DNA from: Gemmataceae bacterium
Lineage (GTDB): Bacteria > Planctomycetota > Planctomycetia > Gemmatales > Gemmataceae
Assembly (NCBI GenBank): GCA_009691845.1
Contig: SIAJ01000023.1
Location: 1 to 61,305 of the forward strand
Direction of reading: 5' to 3'
DNA: 61,305 nucleotides
Shown here: in pieces, positions 14,451 through 23,222 of the stretch
How positions within the stretch are numbered: the first letter of the stretch is position 1
How the letters are laid out: each line of letters opens with the position of its first letter
Translations under genes and position numbers: made by a program
The notes under the pieces: generated by a model
What the model saw: the letters and a program-made list of their open reading frames with translations, nothing else
Told to the model about the DNA's origin: nothing
Database searches by the model: none

Positions 14451-15533
14451 ATGCCCGGTCGTGTTGTGCTGGCCATGTCTGGCGGCGTGGATAGTTCGGT
14501 GTCGGCCGTTCTGCTCAAGGAGCAGGGCTACGACGTCATCGGCATGTTTATGCGGACCGGCGCGCACTCGGACGAGCCCGATTCTCGCCGCGACAACAAG
14601 AAGGGTTGCTGCTCCGCGGTTGATGCCGGGGATGCCCGGCGCGTGGCCGACCGACTCGACATCCCCTTCTATGCCCTCGATTTTGAACGTGAGTTCAACC
14701 GCATCATCGACTATTTCGCGGACCAATATCTCGCAGGCCGCACTCCGAACCCGTGCGTCGTCTGCAATACCTGGCTGAAGTTCGGCCAACTCTGGACGTT
14801 TGCCCAGCAACTTGATGCCGACTTCATTGCCACCGGTCATTACGCCCGCATGGTCGCCGGTCCGCAGGGGCCGGAACTCCACAAGGGGGCCGATCCGGAG
14901 AAGGATCAGGCGTACGTGCTCTACGGCGTTCGCCGAGAAATCCTGGGCCGGCTGCTCTTCCCCATCGGGGGCTTCCGCAAGGAAGAGATTCGAGCAATGG
15001 CTCGGCAAGCAGGCCTGGGGGCGATGGCCGACAAGCCCGATAGTGTTGAAATCTGCTTCGTGCCGGATGGCGATCACGCCAAACTGATCCGCAAGCGTCG
15101 GCCCGAGTTAGCGACCGCCGGAAACGTTGTGGATCGAGATGGTACGATTCTGGGCGAACACGATGGCTTCGAGCGCTTTACGATTGGCCAACGAAAGGGT
15201 CTGGGCATTGCGACGGACCGCAAGCGTTTCGTACTCGACATTCTGCCCGAAACGCGAACAGTGGTGCTCGGCGATCGTGAGGATTTGCTCTCACAAGGCC
15301 TGACGGCTTCGGGTGTGAACTGGCTAGTCGATCGGCCGGCTGCCCCGATTCGATGTGCGGCCAAGATTCGCTATCGCCATGCCGGCAGCCTGGCAACGGT
15401 GACAACGACGGAAGATGGTGGTGCCCGCGTCGAGTTCGACGAACGACAATCGGCCATCACGCCTGGTCAGGCAGTCGTTTTTTATGCTGGTAGCCAAGTG
15501 TTGGGCGGTGGGTGGATTGAGGAGGGGTGGTAG
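14451..15533 (+). CDS. mnmA: tRNA-specific 2-thiouridylase MnmA
   Basis: A 360-residue enzyme of normal length. It adds sulfur to U34 of tRNA-Lys, -Glu and -Gln, using ATP and persulfide sulfur. The PP-loop SGGVDSS is at 10-16. The first catalytic Cys is Cys105 in NPCVVCN and the second is Cys202 in EICFVPDGDH. The family's C-terminal beta barrel follows from about 215. Its substrates tRNA-Lys(TTT) and tRNA-Gln(TTG) lie 10 kb upstream. The position equivalent to E. coli Asp99 is an extra Cys102. The start ATG at 14451 follows GGAAGGGG. hpf follows after 128 bases. Confidence 0.96.
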   Translation: MPGRVVLAMSGGVDSSVSAVLLKEQGYDVIGMFMRTGAHSDEPDSRRDNKKGCCSAVDAGDARRVADRLDIPFYALDFEREFNRIIDYFADQYLAGRTPNPCVVCNTWLKFGQLWTFAQQLDADFIATGHYARMVAGPQGPELHKGADPEKDQAYVLYGVRREILGRLLFPIGGFRKEEIRAMARQAGLGAMADKPDSVEICFVPDGDHAKLIRKRRPELATAGNVVDRDGTILGEHDGFERFTIGQRKGLGIATDRKRFVLDILPETRTVVLGDREDLLSQGLTASGVNWLVDRPAAPIRCAAKIRYRHAGSLATVTTTEDGGARVEFDERQSAITPGQAVVFYAGSQVLGGGWIEEGW

Positions 15534-15661
15534 TAGCCCGCATATAACAGTACCATTTACAGGGAATCATTGGACTGATCGGACGAAGTGGGCAGATGCT
15601 CATCCGTCCTTTGCGTTCCATCAATCCCATGTGGTAATTTATTCAGCGGAGGCGAAAGATC

Positions 15662-15958
15662 GTGCAAATCAAAGTCAGCGCCCGGCACGGGCATTTGAGT
15701 GAGGACCACCAGAATCAAATCCGACAGAAGGTCGACAAGCTGCTTCATTACTTCGACCGAATCACGATGATCGACGTGACGGTCGATCTGGCTGATAAGA
15801 TTCACAAGAAGGTGGAAATCCTCGTCGATGCCGAGCATAAGCACGATTTCGTTGCCAAGGACGAAAACGAAGATCTCATGGTGGCCGTCGATTTGACGGT
15901 GGATCGAATTGCACACCAGATTCATAAATACAAGGAAAAGGTACAAGAACGACGCTAG
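15662..15958 (+). CDS. hpf: Short ribosome hibernation-promoting factor (HPF/RaiA family)
   Basis: A 98-residue protein with the beta-alpha-beta-beta-beta-alpha HPF/YfiA fold. It starts MQIKVSARHGHLSED, and the C-terminal helix is rich in Lys/Arg. It binds the 30S decoding centre and stabilises inactive ribosomes. It lacks the C-terminal dimerisation domain of long HPF. The start is a GTG at 15662 with GGAGG ending 9 bases upstream; no ATG is near. It heads a cluster with ptsN, ptsH and ptsI, recalling the hpf-ptsN pairing of the proteobacterial rpoN operon, but without rpoN. Confidence 0.93.
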   Translation: MQIKVSARHGHLSEDHQNQIRQKVDKLLHYFDRITMIDVTVDLADKIHKKVEILVDAEHKHDFVAKDENEDLMVAVDLTVDRIAHQIHKYKEKVQERR

Positions 15959-16047
15959 GCAAAAGGGTGACGGTGGGGATGGGGGATGAGACGAGTCATC
16001 CTTGATCACTCCTCTTCATCCTTCAACCTTTCGGCCGAGGGTATGAA

Positions 16048-16518
16048 ATGAAGAATTTTCTCATCCGGGACGCCATCGTTCCGGCTTTGCTCGCGACGAC
16101 CAAGGAAGGTGCGATTCGCGAACTAGTCGGTACGCTACAAGCTGCCGGTTTCTTTCGGCCGACCGAAGTCGATGCGGTGGTTAAAGAGATTCTCCGCCGC
16201 GAGGGGCTCGGTTCGACCGGGATCGGTCGAGGCGTAGCGATTCCACACTCGCGATTCGAAGGACTCCCGCAGCTCATTGGTACTCTCGGTCTGTCGAAGA
16301 CGGGGATTCCGTTCGAGAGCATCGACGGTCAGGATGTGCGGATGGTGTTCTTGCTGGTCTCCAAGCCCGATCAACCGGGCCCCCATCTTCACGCACTCGA
16401 AACAATCGTTCGCATCAGCGAGGACGATGCATTTATCAACCAGCTTTTGGCCTGCGAAACGCGCGAACAGATTTGGAGCCTGATCGAAGGTACACCGAAC
16501 CCGTGGAATCGAGCGTGA
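16048..16518 (+). CDS. ptsN: PTS EIIA domain protein (PtsN-like, nitrogen-type)
   Basis: A 156-residue single EIIA(fructose/mannitol/Ntr) domain. The phospho-accepting His67 is in GVAIPHSRF, and the family motif TREQIWSLI is near the C-terminus. It would receive phosphate from HPr and act as a regulator rather than a transporter part, since no EIIB or EIIC is nearby. It starts at the ATG at 16048, 89 bases after hpf. ptsH follows almost immediately. Confidence 0.93.
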   Translation: MKNFLIRDAIVPALLATTKEGAIRELVGTLQAAGFFRPTEVDAVVKEILRREGLGSTGIGRGVAIPHSRFEGLPQLIGTLGLSKTGIPFESIDGQDVRMVFLLVSKPDQPGPHLHALETIVRISEDDAFINQLLACETREQIWSLIEGTPNPWNRA

Positions 16519-16532
16519 GTGTGACCATAGCG

Positions 16533-16850
16533 ATGGAGAACGGACCGCTGCTTGGGGAAAACAATCCCTTGCAGGCAATGGTCGTCATACGAAACCCTCG
16601 TGGCCTGCACATGCGTCCGGCCATGATGATCGCACGCCTTGCCGCGAAATATCAATGCACAGGCACCCTTCGAAAACAGGATCGGAAGGCGAGTCTGAGG
16701 AGCATGACTCAACTCATGCTCTTGGCTGCGTTGCAAGGAACCGAGTTGGAATTGGAAGTCACGGGAGAAGACGCCCAGGTCGCGTTGCCGATTTTGGCCA
16801 AAGCGATTGCAGCGAACTCTTCCGAAGACCTGGAATTGATGTTGAAATGA
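16533..16850 (+). CDS. ptsH: Phosphocarrier protein HPr
   Basis: A 105-residue HPr. The active His26 is in NPRGLHMRPA, equivalent to His15 of classical HPr. A Ser57 in ASLRSMTQ aligns with the regulatory Ser46, and the C-terminal helix is normal. It passes phosphate from enzyme I to EIIA. The start is uncertain: the ATG at 16533 adds about 15 residues before the usual N-terminus. A GTG overlapping the ptsN stop (16515) and an ATG at 16578 are alternatives, and none has a clear ribosome site. It is co-directional with ptsN (14-base gap) and ptsI. Confidence 0.92.
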   Translation: MENGPLLGENNPLQAMVVIRNPRGLHMRPAMMIARLAAKYQCTGTLRKQDRKASLRSMTQLMLLAALQGTELELEVTGEDAQVALPILAKAIAANSSEDLELMLK

Positions 16851-16935
16851 ACCCAGGAGAGACTGGATCGACCGAGAAGCGTTTGACTCTCCGCGACTTC
16901 TCTGACCTTCCTCATTCGTTTGGTGCAGCCCACAA

Positions 16936-18699
16936 GTGATTTCATTACGTGGAATTCCCGTTTCGTCTGGCGTGGCCATCGGCCCGGCTCTGGTGCTGGA
17001 TGCCGAGGGTGTCCGCATTCCGCAGAAGCGAGTGCTTCCGAGCCAGGTCGAAGCCGAAGTTACTCGATTGCACACTGCCCTCGCGGCATCCGCATTCGAG
17101 GCAACCCAGTCTCAGCGTGAGATCACGCAGCGTCTCGGTGCCAAGTTCGGTGCCATCTTTGGTGCCCACGCACTCATTTTCGAGGACCCAGCTTTTTTAT
17201 CCGATCTCGACGTGCTGGTCCGGAAAGAGAGATTTGTCGCGGAATATGCCGTCAGCCGGGCGGTCAGGGAGTTGGTGGAAGCCTTTGAAAAGGAAGGCGA
17301 GAACTCGTTCCTCGCCTGGCGGTCCGGCGACTTGTACGACATCGAAAAACGCATCCTGAAGCACTTGATTGGCGAACGACGCGACCCGCTACGCGATGTC
17401 CACGAGCCTTCGATTGTCCTGGCTAGAGACCTGACGCCGAGCGAAACCGCTTCCCTCGATCGCAACTCGATTCTAGCCTTCGCGACCGAGCACGGCGGTC
17501 GCACGAGTCACACGGCCATCATGGCCAATGCCATGGAGTTGCCTGCTGTCGTGGGCGTCGGGCATTTCTTGGCCGATGTCACCAGCGGCGACATCGTGAT
17601 CGTCGATGGGGCCGAGGGGATCGTGATCGTCGGTCCCGATGCGAACGTACTCGCACAATACCGGAAGACGCGCGATGCCAGGCTTTCTCGGTCCGGTCAC
17701 TGGGTAGTCGAGCGTAATCTGCCCAGCGTCACGCTGGATAGTGTTCCGATCACCCTTCTGGGAAATATCGAGTTTCCTGACGAAGCGACCGCTTGCACCG
17801 CTCGCGGGGCGGGAGGCGTCGGCCTGTATCGAACGGAATTTCTTTACGTTGGCCGCGATAGCGACCCCAGCGAGGAGGAACATTTTCGCGCCTACCTGCG
17901 GGTAATTAGCGAGATGGGCGAAGGGCGACCCATTGTGATCCGCACGCTCGACTTTGGGGCCGACAAGTTCGTGGAAGCCCATCGACCGAAGGAGCCAGAG
18001 AAAAACCCGTCGCTCGGCGTCCGCTCGATCCGGCTGTGCCTCCGGGACACGCCCTTATTTTGCAAACAGCTCCGGGCGATCCTGCGTGCAAGCGCCTTTG
18101 GCGATGTTCGCATCATGTTTCCAATGATCAGCACGTTGCCGGAACTGCGGAAGTGCCTGTTTCTGCTGAAAGAAGTGATGGAAGACTTGCGTGAATCCGG
18201 GATCGCGTTCAAGCCGAACTTGCCCATCGGCACCATGATCGAAGTACCCTCGGCTGCGATCATGGCTGCGGAATTGGCGCGGGAAGTGGACTTCTTTTCA
18301 ATTGGAACGAATGACCTCGTACAATATACCCTGGCAGCGGATCGTACGAATGAATTGGTGGCTGACTTATACTCCCCAGCCGACCCGGCCGTGTTGCGAT
18401 TAATTAAGTCCGTGGTAGACGCGGCAGGCAAGCACGGTACCGGTGTCAATGTCTGCGGGGAGATGAGCGGTGACCCTTTGTTTACCCCGCTGCTAGTGGG
18501 AATGGGACTCAGACAATTGAGTCTGGCCCCGAACAATCTGCCGCCGGTGAAGGCCGTCATCCGACGCCTGACCGTTGCAGATGCAGAGCGGATTGCGGCC
18601 GAGGCGATGACACTGGATTCAGCCAGGGACGTGATTAATTACCTGCTCCGCGAACGCAAGAGAATACACCCGGAAGCAGTCGGTGGTGGCGAAGAGTAG
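16936..18699 (+). CDS. ptsI: Phosphoenolpyruvate-protein phosphotransferase (PTS enzyme I)
   Basis: A 587-residue enzyme I of standard length with no GAF domain, so it is not the EI-Ntr PtsP type. The active His192 is in GGRTSHTAIMAN (His189 in E. coli). The PEP-binding C-terminal barrel includes GGVGLYRTEFL, IRTLDFGADK and the catalytic Cys in NVCGEMSGDP. It phosphorylates HPr from PEP. The start is a GTG at 16936, 85 bases after ptsH; the protein begins MISLRGIPVSSGVAIG as expected. No sugar-specific permease lies in the cluster, so with ptsN it probably forms a regulatory phosphorelay. Confidence 0.95.
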   Translation: MISLRGIPVSSGVAIGPALVLDAEGVRIPQKRVLPSQVEAEVTRLHTALAASAFEATQSQREITQRLGAKFGAIFGAHALIFEDPAFLSDLDVLVRKERFVAEYAVSRAVRELVEAFEKEGENSFLAWRSGDLYDIEKRILKHLIGERRDPLRDVHEPSIVLARDLTPSETASLDRNSILAFATEHGGRTSHTAIMANAMELPAVVGVGHFLADVTSGDIVIVDGAEGIVIVGPDANVLAQYRKTRDARLSRSGHWVVERNLPSVTLDSVPITLLGNIEFPDEATACTARGAGGVGLYRTEFLYVGRDSDPSEEEHFRAYLRVISEMGEGRPIVIRTLDFGADKFVEAHRPKEPEKNPSLGVRSIRLCLRDTPLFCKQLRAILRASAFGDVRIMFPMISTLPELRKCLFLLKEVMEDLRESGIAFKPNLPIGTMIEVPSAAIMAAELAREVDFFSIGTNDLVQYTLAADRTNELVADLYSPADPAVLRLIKSVVDAAGKHGTGVNVCGEMSGDPLFTPLLVGMGLRQLSLAPNNLPPVKAVIRRLTVADAERIAAEAMTLDSARDVINYLLRERKRIHPEAVGGGEE

Positions 18700-18876
18700 G
18701 GCCGAAGTGCCCGCCCGCTTTCCCTCCGATAGCCGGGCGATGTGAGCCAGCCAGATGTCGAAGGACGAAGGGCGAGGGATGAATTGATTTCATCCGTTTC
18801 CCCAAATCTTTCCAAATCCTCTCACCTCGTTCGCGCTTCCTCAACAGGAGTGGCCTTTTTCGGGTCACCCGGCGCG

Positions 18877-19632
18877 ATGCCATTCGATAAAGTTCGAATT
18901 CGTTTTTGCAAATCCGGCGACCTACGGTTCGTCAGTCATCTGGACCTCATGCGCGCATTCGAGCGCCTTCTGCGCCGGGCAAAACTCCCATTTCGCATGA
19001 CCGAAGGCTTTCACCCCACGCCTCGCCTGGTGCTGGCCCAATCCCTCTCACTCGGTACGATCGGGCTCTCTGAGGTTCTTGAACTCGAATTGACCGAGAC
19101 CATCGAACCCGACGAAGTGTTGCGACGGCTTCGCGAACACGTTATTCCTGGGATCAACTTCCTGTCCGCCACAAGAATCCTGCTTAAAACCACTGCCAGA
19201 CCGAGGCGGGCGTCGTATCGCATCGAAGCCGATGGCTTTTCGGACCAACTCACGAATCGAATCGACTGCTTCCTACTCGCAACGGAAGTCTGGGCCGAAC
19301 GCGAACGGCCGAAACCACGGCAGGTCAATATCCGCCCATACGTGGACTCGTTGTGGCACGACGAGCGTTCGTTATTTGCGAACACGTGGATCACCCAGGA
19401 AGGTACGGTCCGGGCCGACGAGATTGCCAGAGCCGTGGGCCTGGAAACTGTCATTACGATCGAACGCGTGACTTTAGAATTGTTGGATGAAGTGCCGGCC
19501 GAGGAGGCCGCACGAACGCCGAAAATTGAGCCGCAAACGCGGCCTTGGAAACCAGTGCTACCCCCCAAACCATTGCCGAGCGTACCCAAGGAAACTTGGG
19601 GCGCAACGGCCAACGGACCCATCGTGGAATAG
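18877..19632 (+). CDS. TIGR03936/DUF2344 family radical-SAM-linked protein
   Basis: A 251-residue protein of the family that accompanies, or is fused to, a B12-binding radical SAM protein (TIGR03960). The core begins VRIRFCKSGDLRFVSHLDLM and continues FHPTPRLVLAQSLSLG, both typical. Homologues are often next to RNase G/E genes, as here, which suggests a role near rRNA or tRNA processing, but the biochemistry is not established. The radical SAM partner is not in this window. I start at the ATG at 18877; a GTG at 18742 is in frame, but the added 45 residues look like untranslated leader. Confidence 0.85.
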   Translation: MPFDKVRIRFCKSGDLRFVSHLDLMRAFERLLRRAKLPFRMTEGFHPTPRLVLAQSLSLGTIGLSEVLELELTETIEPDEVLRRLREHVIPGINFLSATRILLKTTARPRRASYRIEADGFSDQLTNRIDCFLLATEVWAERERPKPRQVNIRPYVDSLWHDERSLFANTWITQEGTVRADEIARAVGLETVITIERVTLELLDEVPAEEAARTPKIEPQTRPWKPVLPPKPLPSVPKETWGATANGPIVE

Positions 19633-19682
19633 TTGCCGCGTGGCAAATCGCCCACCGACAACCCAACCAGAAACAGGAACGA

Positions 19683-22376
19683 ATGAAAAAGATCATGCTG
19701 ATTAACGTGATGCAGCCCGAGGAGTGCCGCATCGCCATCATCGAAGACGGAGTTCTGCAAGAACTGTACGTCGAGCGGACGAGTCAGGAGAGCTACGTCA
19801 ACAACATCTACAAGGGCAAGATCGTCAACATTGAGCCCAGTATTCAGGCCGCATTCGTCGATTTCGGCATCGGCCGCAATGGCTTTTTGCACGTGTCGGA
19901 CGTGGCCTCGGCCTACTGCCGAAATCCAGAGGACCGGGGCGAACGCCGGGACGATCGAGATGATCGTGGGCCTCGCCGCGACGATCGTGGGCCTCGCCGA
20001 GATGACCGCGGGCCACGTCGCGATGATCGCGGCCCACGCCAAGACGATCGAGCACCCAGGGCCTTCGTTCCCGTGGAGATTCCTTCCGGGCCGGCGATGG
20101 ATTTCGCACCTCCTGAATTCGAGGAGGAAGTACCAATGGCGGAGGCTGTCCCGGACGGGGATACCGGCGACTTTGGTTTTGGCATGTTCGACGACAACCC
20201 CTCGAATGGCAGAACGGTCATTGCGGCTCCTGGCCTTGATTTCGATATGGCCGACGCGGAAGAAGACGTGGCCGATGTTGCCCGAGAAGAGGAGGCAGCG
20301 GCCGAGGCTTCGGACGATGACGGGGCCAAACCAAAACGCCGCGGGCGAACGGGTGCGGGGGTCGCAAAACCCAAAGCCAAGAGGGCAAACGAGGAAGATG
20401 CAGAAGGGAAACCCAAGCGAAAGCGCGTGACCAAAAAGAAGGCGGAAGCAGGCGAAGACGCCGCCCCCGACGACGATGACGAAAAGCCACGTGTGATGAA
20501 CTCCGCGGAGCATCGAACGAGTGTAGACGACGATGAATTTTTCTTCGACCCAATGGGACCAAACGATCGGTTCAGTGAGGCGGAAGCAACCCCGGTTCGG
20601 GACCAGCCTCGGGACGATCAGTCGCCGGACGACGAGGAATCGTCGGAAGACGCTCCCAACTTCGAGCCACGTCCGACTGACGAAGCGGGCGACGATGGGT
20701 CCAGCCAGCCTAGTCTTGAGAATAATTACGCTGCTGCCGGGGAAGATTACGAGATGGCCCCGCCACGGGACAATCGAGGTCGAGATGGTGGCCGGGGAGG
20801 CCCGCGAGGTGGTCCGCGCGGCGGACCACGTGGCGGCGATCGGGGCGGCGATCGGGGAGGTCCTGGAGGCCGAAGTCGCAGTGGTCCTGGCGGACCTCGC
20901 GGTGGACCCGGTGGGTTCAGCCGTGGTCGCGATGGCGGAGTGAAGCCACCGCCGATCGAGACGGTGTTCAAGCGTGGCCAAGAAGTCATCGTCCAGGTGA
21001 TCAAGGAAGGCATGGGGACCAAGGGCCCGACGCTCAGCACGCACATCAGCATCGCGGGTCGATATCTCGTGCTCGCCCCGTGGCTCAACCGAGTGGCCGT
21101 CTCACGAAAGATCGACGATGAAGCAACGCGTCACCGGCTGAAGGAGATCATGGCTGAACTCAATGCCCCCAAGGGCGTTGGCTTCATCATTCGCACGGCA
21201 GCAGTCGATCGCAATGTGTCGGAATTGCAGGCCGATCTCTCCTATCTCGTTCGGCTTTGGGAGGTGTTCTCCAATCGCGTGGTCAAACGGCCCGGCCCGC
21301 TTGAAGTTTATCGCGAGAGCGACATGGTCACGCGGACCATTCGCGACATGTTCACCCAGGACATCGATGCGATCTATATCGACGACCCAGAGGCATTTGC
21401 CCAGGCATCGGAATTCATGAAGATCGTGATGCCGCGCTATGCCGATCGCGTCAAATTGCATGGCGATTCGGAGCCAATCTTCCACTCGTACAAGATCGAA
21501 AACGAAATCTCCAAACTGCAGGAGAAGAAGGTCCCATTGCCGGGTGGCGGCTCGCTCATTATCGAACAGACCGAAGCCCTCGTGGCCATTGACGTCAATA
21601 GCGGAACTTTCCGCGTGAGCGACGATGCGGAAGAAACCGCCTACCAGACGAACCTGCAGGCCGCTACCGAGATTGCCCGCCAATTGCGATTGCGGAATCT
21701 GGGCGGCGTGATCATCAACGACTTCATCGACATGAAGGAAGAACGGCACCGTCGCAACTTGGAGGAGACCCTCCGTAAGGGCTTGCGACGAGATCGCTCT
21801 CGGACGAAAATTCTCAAGACCAGCGCCTTCGGCGTGATCGAGATGACTCGTCAACGCGTGCAAACCTCCCTAAAGCGCACGGCCTACCAGGAATGTACGC
21901 ACTGCCGCGGAACGGGACTCGTCAAGACGCCACTGAGCATGTGCATCGATGTCATGCGGATCATCCAACTCGCGGCCCATCGCAAGCTGGCCAAAACGCT
22001 CGACCTGTCCGTTCACGCGGATGTGGCCCATTTCTTGTTGAACAAGAAGCGTCGCGAGATGCTCAAGTGGGAAGATGCCGGCGGTCTGACCGTTTCGATC
22101 AACGGCAAGCCTGGCGTCTCGCCGGAGTTCCTGGAACTTCGCGGCTTCGACAACAATGGCCACGAAGTGCCGATGGGTGCAAACGCTCCACCACCAGCAA
22201 GGCCACCCGAACGCCGCGATGAACGTGACGAGCGGGGCCCGCCACCACAAGGTCGCGATGACCGAGGTGACCGGGGTGGCGATCGAGGTGGCGATCGAGG
22301 CGGCCGAGGACGAGACGATCGTGGCGGCGGTGGTGGTGGCGGCCGAGGTCGCGGCGGCCGAGGTCGCGGACGTTAG
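19683..22376 (+). CDS. rne: Ribonuclease E/G family endoribonuclease with disordered insert splitting the S1 domain
   Basis: An 897-residue enzyme that cuts single-stranded A/U-rich RNA in mRNA decay and rRNA/tRNA maturation. The N-terminus (MKKIMLINVMQPEECRIAI) and the first half of the S1 domain (about 40-80) are followed by a 345-residue low-complexity insert (81-427). The insert holds four DDRGPRR repeats, acidic and Lys-rich stretches, and an RGG-rich segment. The S1 domain then resumes at RGQEVIVQVIKEG. Catalytic Mg2+ residues are Asp637 (AIDVNSG) and Asp680 (INDFIDM). The Zn-link is Cys738-x-x-Cys741. The tail is Asp/Arg/Gly-rich. Starts at the ATG at 19683. A strong hairpin follows the stop. 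No degradosome partners are visible. Confidence 0.93.
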   Translation: MKKIMLINVMQPEECRIAIIEDGVLQELYVERTSQESYVNNIYKGKIVNIEPSIQAAFVDFGIGRNGFLHVSDVASAYCRNPEDRGERRDDRDDRGPRRDDRGPRRDDRGPRRDDRGPRQDDRAPRAFVPVEIPSGPAMDFAPPEFEEEVPMAEAVPDGDTGDFGFGMFDDNPSNGRTVIAAPGLDFDMADAEEDVADVAREEEAAAEASDDDGAKPKRRGRTGAGVAKPKAKRANEEDAEGKPKRKRVTKKKAEAGEDAAPDDDDEKPRVMNSAEHRTSVDDDEFFFDPMGPNDRFSEAEATPVRDQPRDDQSPDDEESSEDAPNFEPRPTDEAGDDGSSQPSLENNYAAAGEDYEMAPPRDNRGRDGGRGGPRGGPRGGPRGGDRGGDRGGPGGRSRSGPGGPRGGPGGFSRGRDGGVKPPPIETVFKRGQEVIVQVIKEGMGTKGPTLSTHISIAGRYLVLAPWLNRVAVSRKIDDEATRHRLKEIMAELNAPKGVGFIIRTAAVDRNVSELQADLSYLVRLWEVFSNRVVKRPGPLEVYRESDMVTRTIRDMFTQDIDAIYIDDPEAFAQASEFMKIVMPRYADRVKLHGDSEPIFHSYKIENEISKLQEKKVPLPGGGSLIIEQTEALVAIDVNSGTFRVSDDAEETAYQTNLQAATEIARQLRLRNLGGVIINDFIDMKEERHRRNLEETLRKGLRRDRSRTKILKTSAFGVIEMTRQRVQTSLKRTAYQECTHCRGTGLVKTPLSMCIDVMRIIQLAAHRKLAKTLDLSVHADVAHFLLNKKRREMLKWEDAGGLTVSINGKPGVSPEFLELRGFDNNGHEVPMGANAPPPARPPERRDERDERGPPPQGRDDRGDRGGDRGGDRGGRGRDDRGGGGGGGRGRGGRGRGR
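19959..20042 (+). repeat. Four 21-nt tandem repeats inside the RNase E/G gene
   Basis: Four in-frame 21-base units encode DDRGPRR (the last ends in Q). They lie at the start of the insert that splits the S1 domain. Units differ at several bases, so this is not a recent exact expansion. Confidence 0.85.
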
Positions 22377-22382
22377 AATGGC

Positions 22383-22440
22383 GGGACGCTCCGTGTGGCT
22401 ACCACACGGAGCGTCCCGGCTGCTTTGGGCGCTTTTTTTT
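22383..22440 (+). terminator. Terminator after the RNase E/G gene
   Basis: A 16-bp perfect stem (22383-22398 with 22402-22417) has a 3-nt loop. A run of eight T residues ends at 22440, about 15 bases after the stem. The spacing is longer than in the classical model, but the position 7 bases after the stop fits termination. It may also serve the opposite strand. Confidence 0.7.
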
Positions 22441-22483
22441 GCTTCAGACTCGAGCGGATGAAATCAAGTCGCAGTACGAGTCG

Positions 22484-23110
22484 TCACGACCGCGAACCAT
22501 AGTAGAACGAAACCACGCCGGTAAGGGCGGTTCCCCACGGCAGTGCCTCGATCGGCCTGGGAAGGGCCTCGTTGATGAACACCCGAAAAATCATGTCGAG
22601 GAACAAGAGCGACATTGCAATGATCGCGCTCCAGGCCTGGAAGGATTGATACAGCCAGCCATGGCGGAACGGCATGATGCGGACGAGCAGCCCAAGCACG
22701 AAGCCGATCACCAAGGCGCTGAGGTAATATCGCCAACCGATGGCAATTTGCTCCGGACTGGGCGTCAGGCGATCGAGATGATCCGGATGTTTCAAGATCA
22801 GGAACGCGAAGACAGCTGCCGTACCCGCGAGGATGATCAAACGGAAAGTTCCCGTTGGTAGCCACAAGGGCGAGGCAAGCGAACTCTCCCCCCGCCTGGC
22901 GATGGATTTTCCATGAGAAACGAAGAAGATCATGACCAGTGCGATCATGAAATACAGGTTCAGCGGGATCGGGATTGCTTTCTCGGAATCGGCAGGCGTA
23001 GGCGTAAGCAGCAGGATCCAGAAGACCAGCGCGATCTGAATGGCCATGATGCCACGGATGCTGCCCGGCGGCAAACCGAGAGGAGGTCGCGGATGAGGAA
23101 CGGCGGACAA
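22484..23110 (-). CDS. Five-helix membrane protein of unknown function
   Basis: A 208-residue protein with five predicted membrane helices and little else. It opens with PLGLPPGSIRGIMAIQIALV, a start seen in several planctomycete membrane proteins, and ends with GVVSFYYGSRS. I choose a TTG start at 23110 because GGAGG (23117-23121 on the plus strand, read as complement) lies 6 bases upstream. Longer in-frame starts would run into the rplM promoter and coding region. It is transcribed away from rplM. No function can be assigned; a holin-like or small transport-accessory protein is possible. Confidence 0.7.
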   Translation of the reverse strand: MSAVPHPRPPLGLPPGSIRGIMAIQIALVFWILLLTPTPADSEKAIPIPLNLYFMIALVMIFFVSHGKSIARRGESSLASPLWLPTGTFRLIILAGTAAVFAFLILKHPDHLDRLTPSPEQIAIGWRYYLSALVIGFVLGLLVRIMPFRHGWLYQSFQAWSAIIAMSLLFLDMIFRVFINEALPRPIEALPWGTALTGVVSFYYGSRS

Positions 23111-23156
23111 AGGCAGCCTCCAATCCCTAAGAGCACAAAATGTTCTTCGGTTTCGC

Positions 23157-23184
23157 TTGACGAGTATTTGGTACACTCTAAGAT
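23157..23184 (+). promoter_or_regulatory. Sigma-70-type promoter for rplM-rpsI
   Basis: TTGACG (23157-23162), a 16-base spacer and TAAGAT (23179-23184) would start transcription about 30 bases before the rplM ATG. This is a good match to a vegetative promoter. Confidence 0.55.
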
Positions 23185-23222
23185 GTTCGTTTCCTACTTC
23201 CAGGCTCGGACCCGTATTTGTT

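Noticed and set aside
19959..20042. Regular short repeats that might be a CRISPR array
   Set aside because: They are contiguous 21-nt in-frame codon repeats with no spacers, encoding DDRGPRR.
19011..21044. A 677-residue minus-strand frame opposite RNase E/G
   Set aside because: It is antisense to two real genes and arises from their codon bias. It has no motif, start context or ribosome site.
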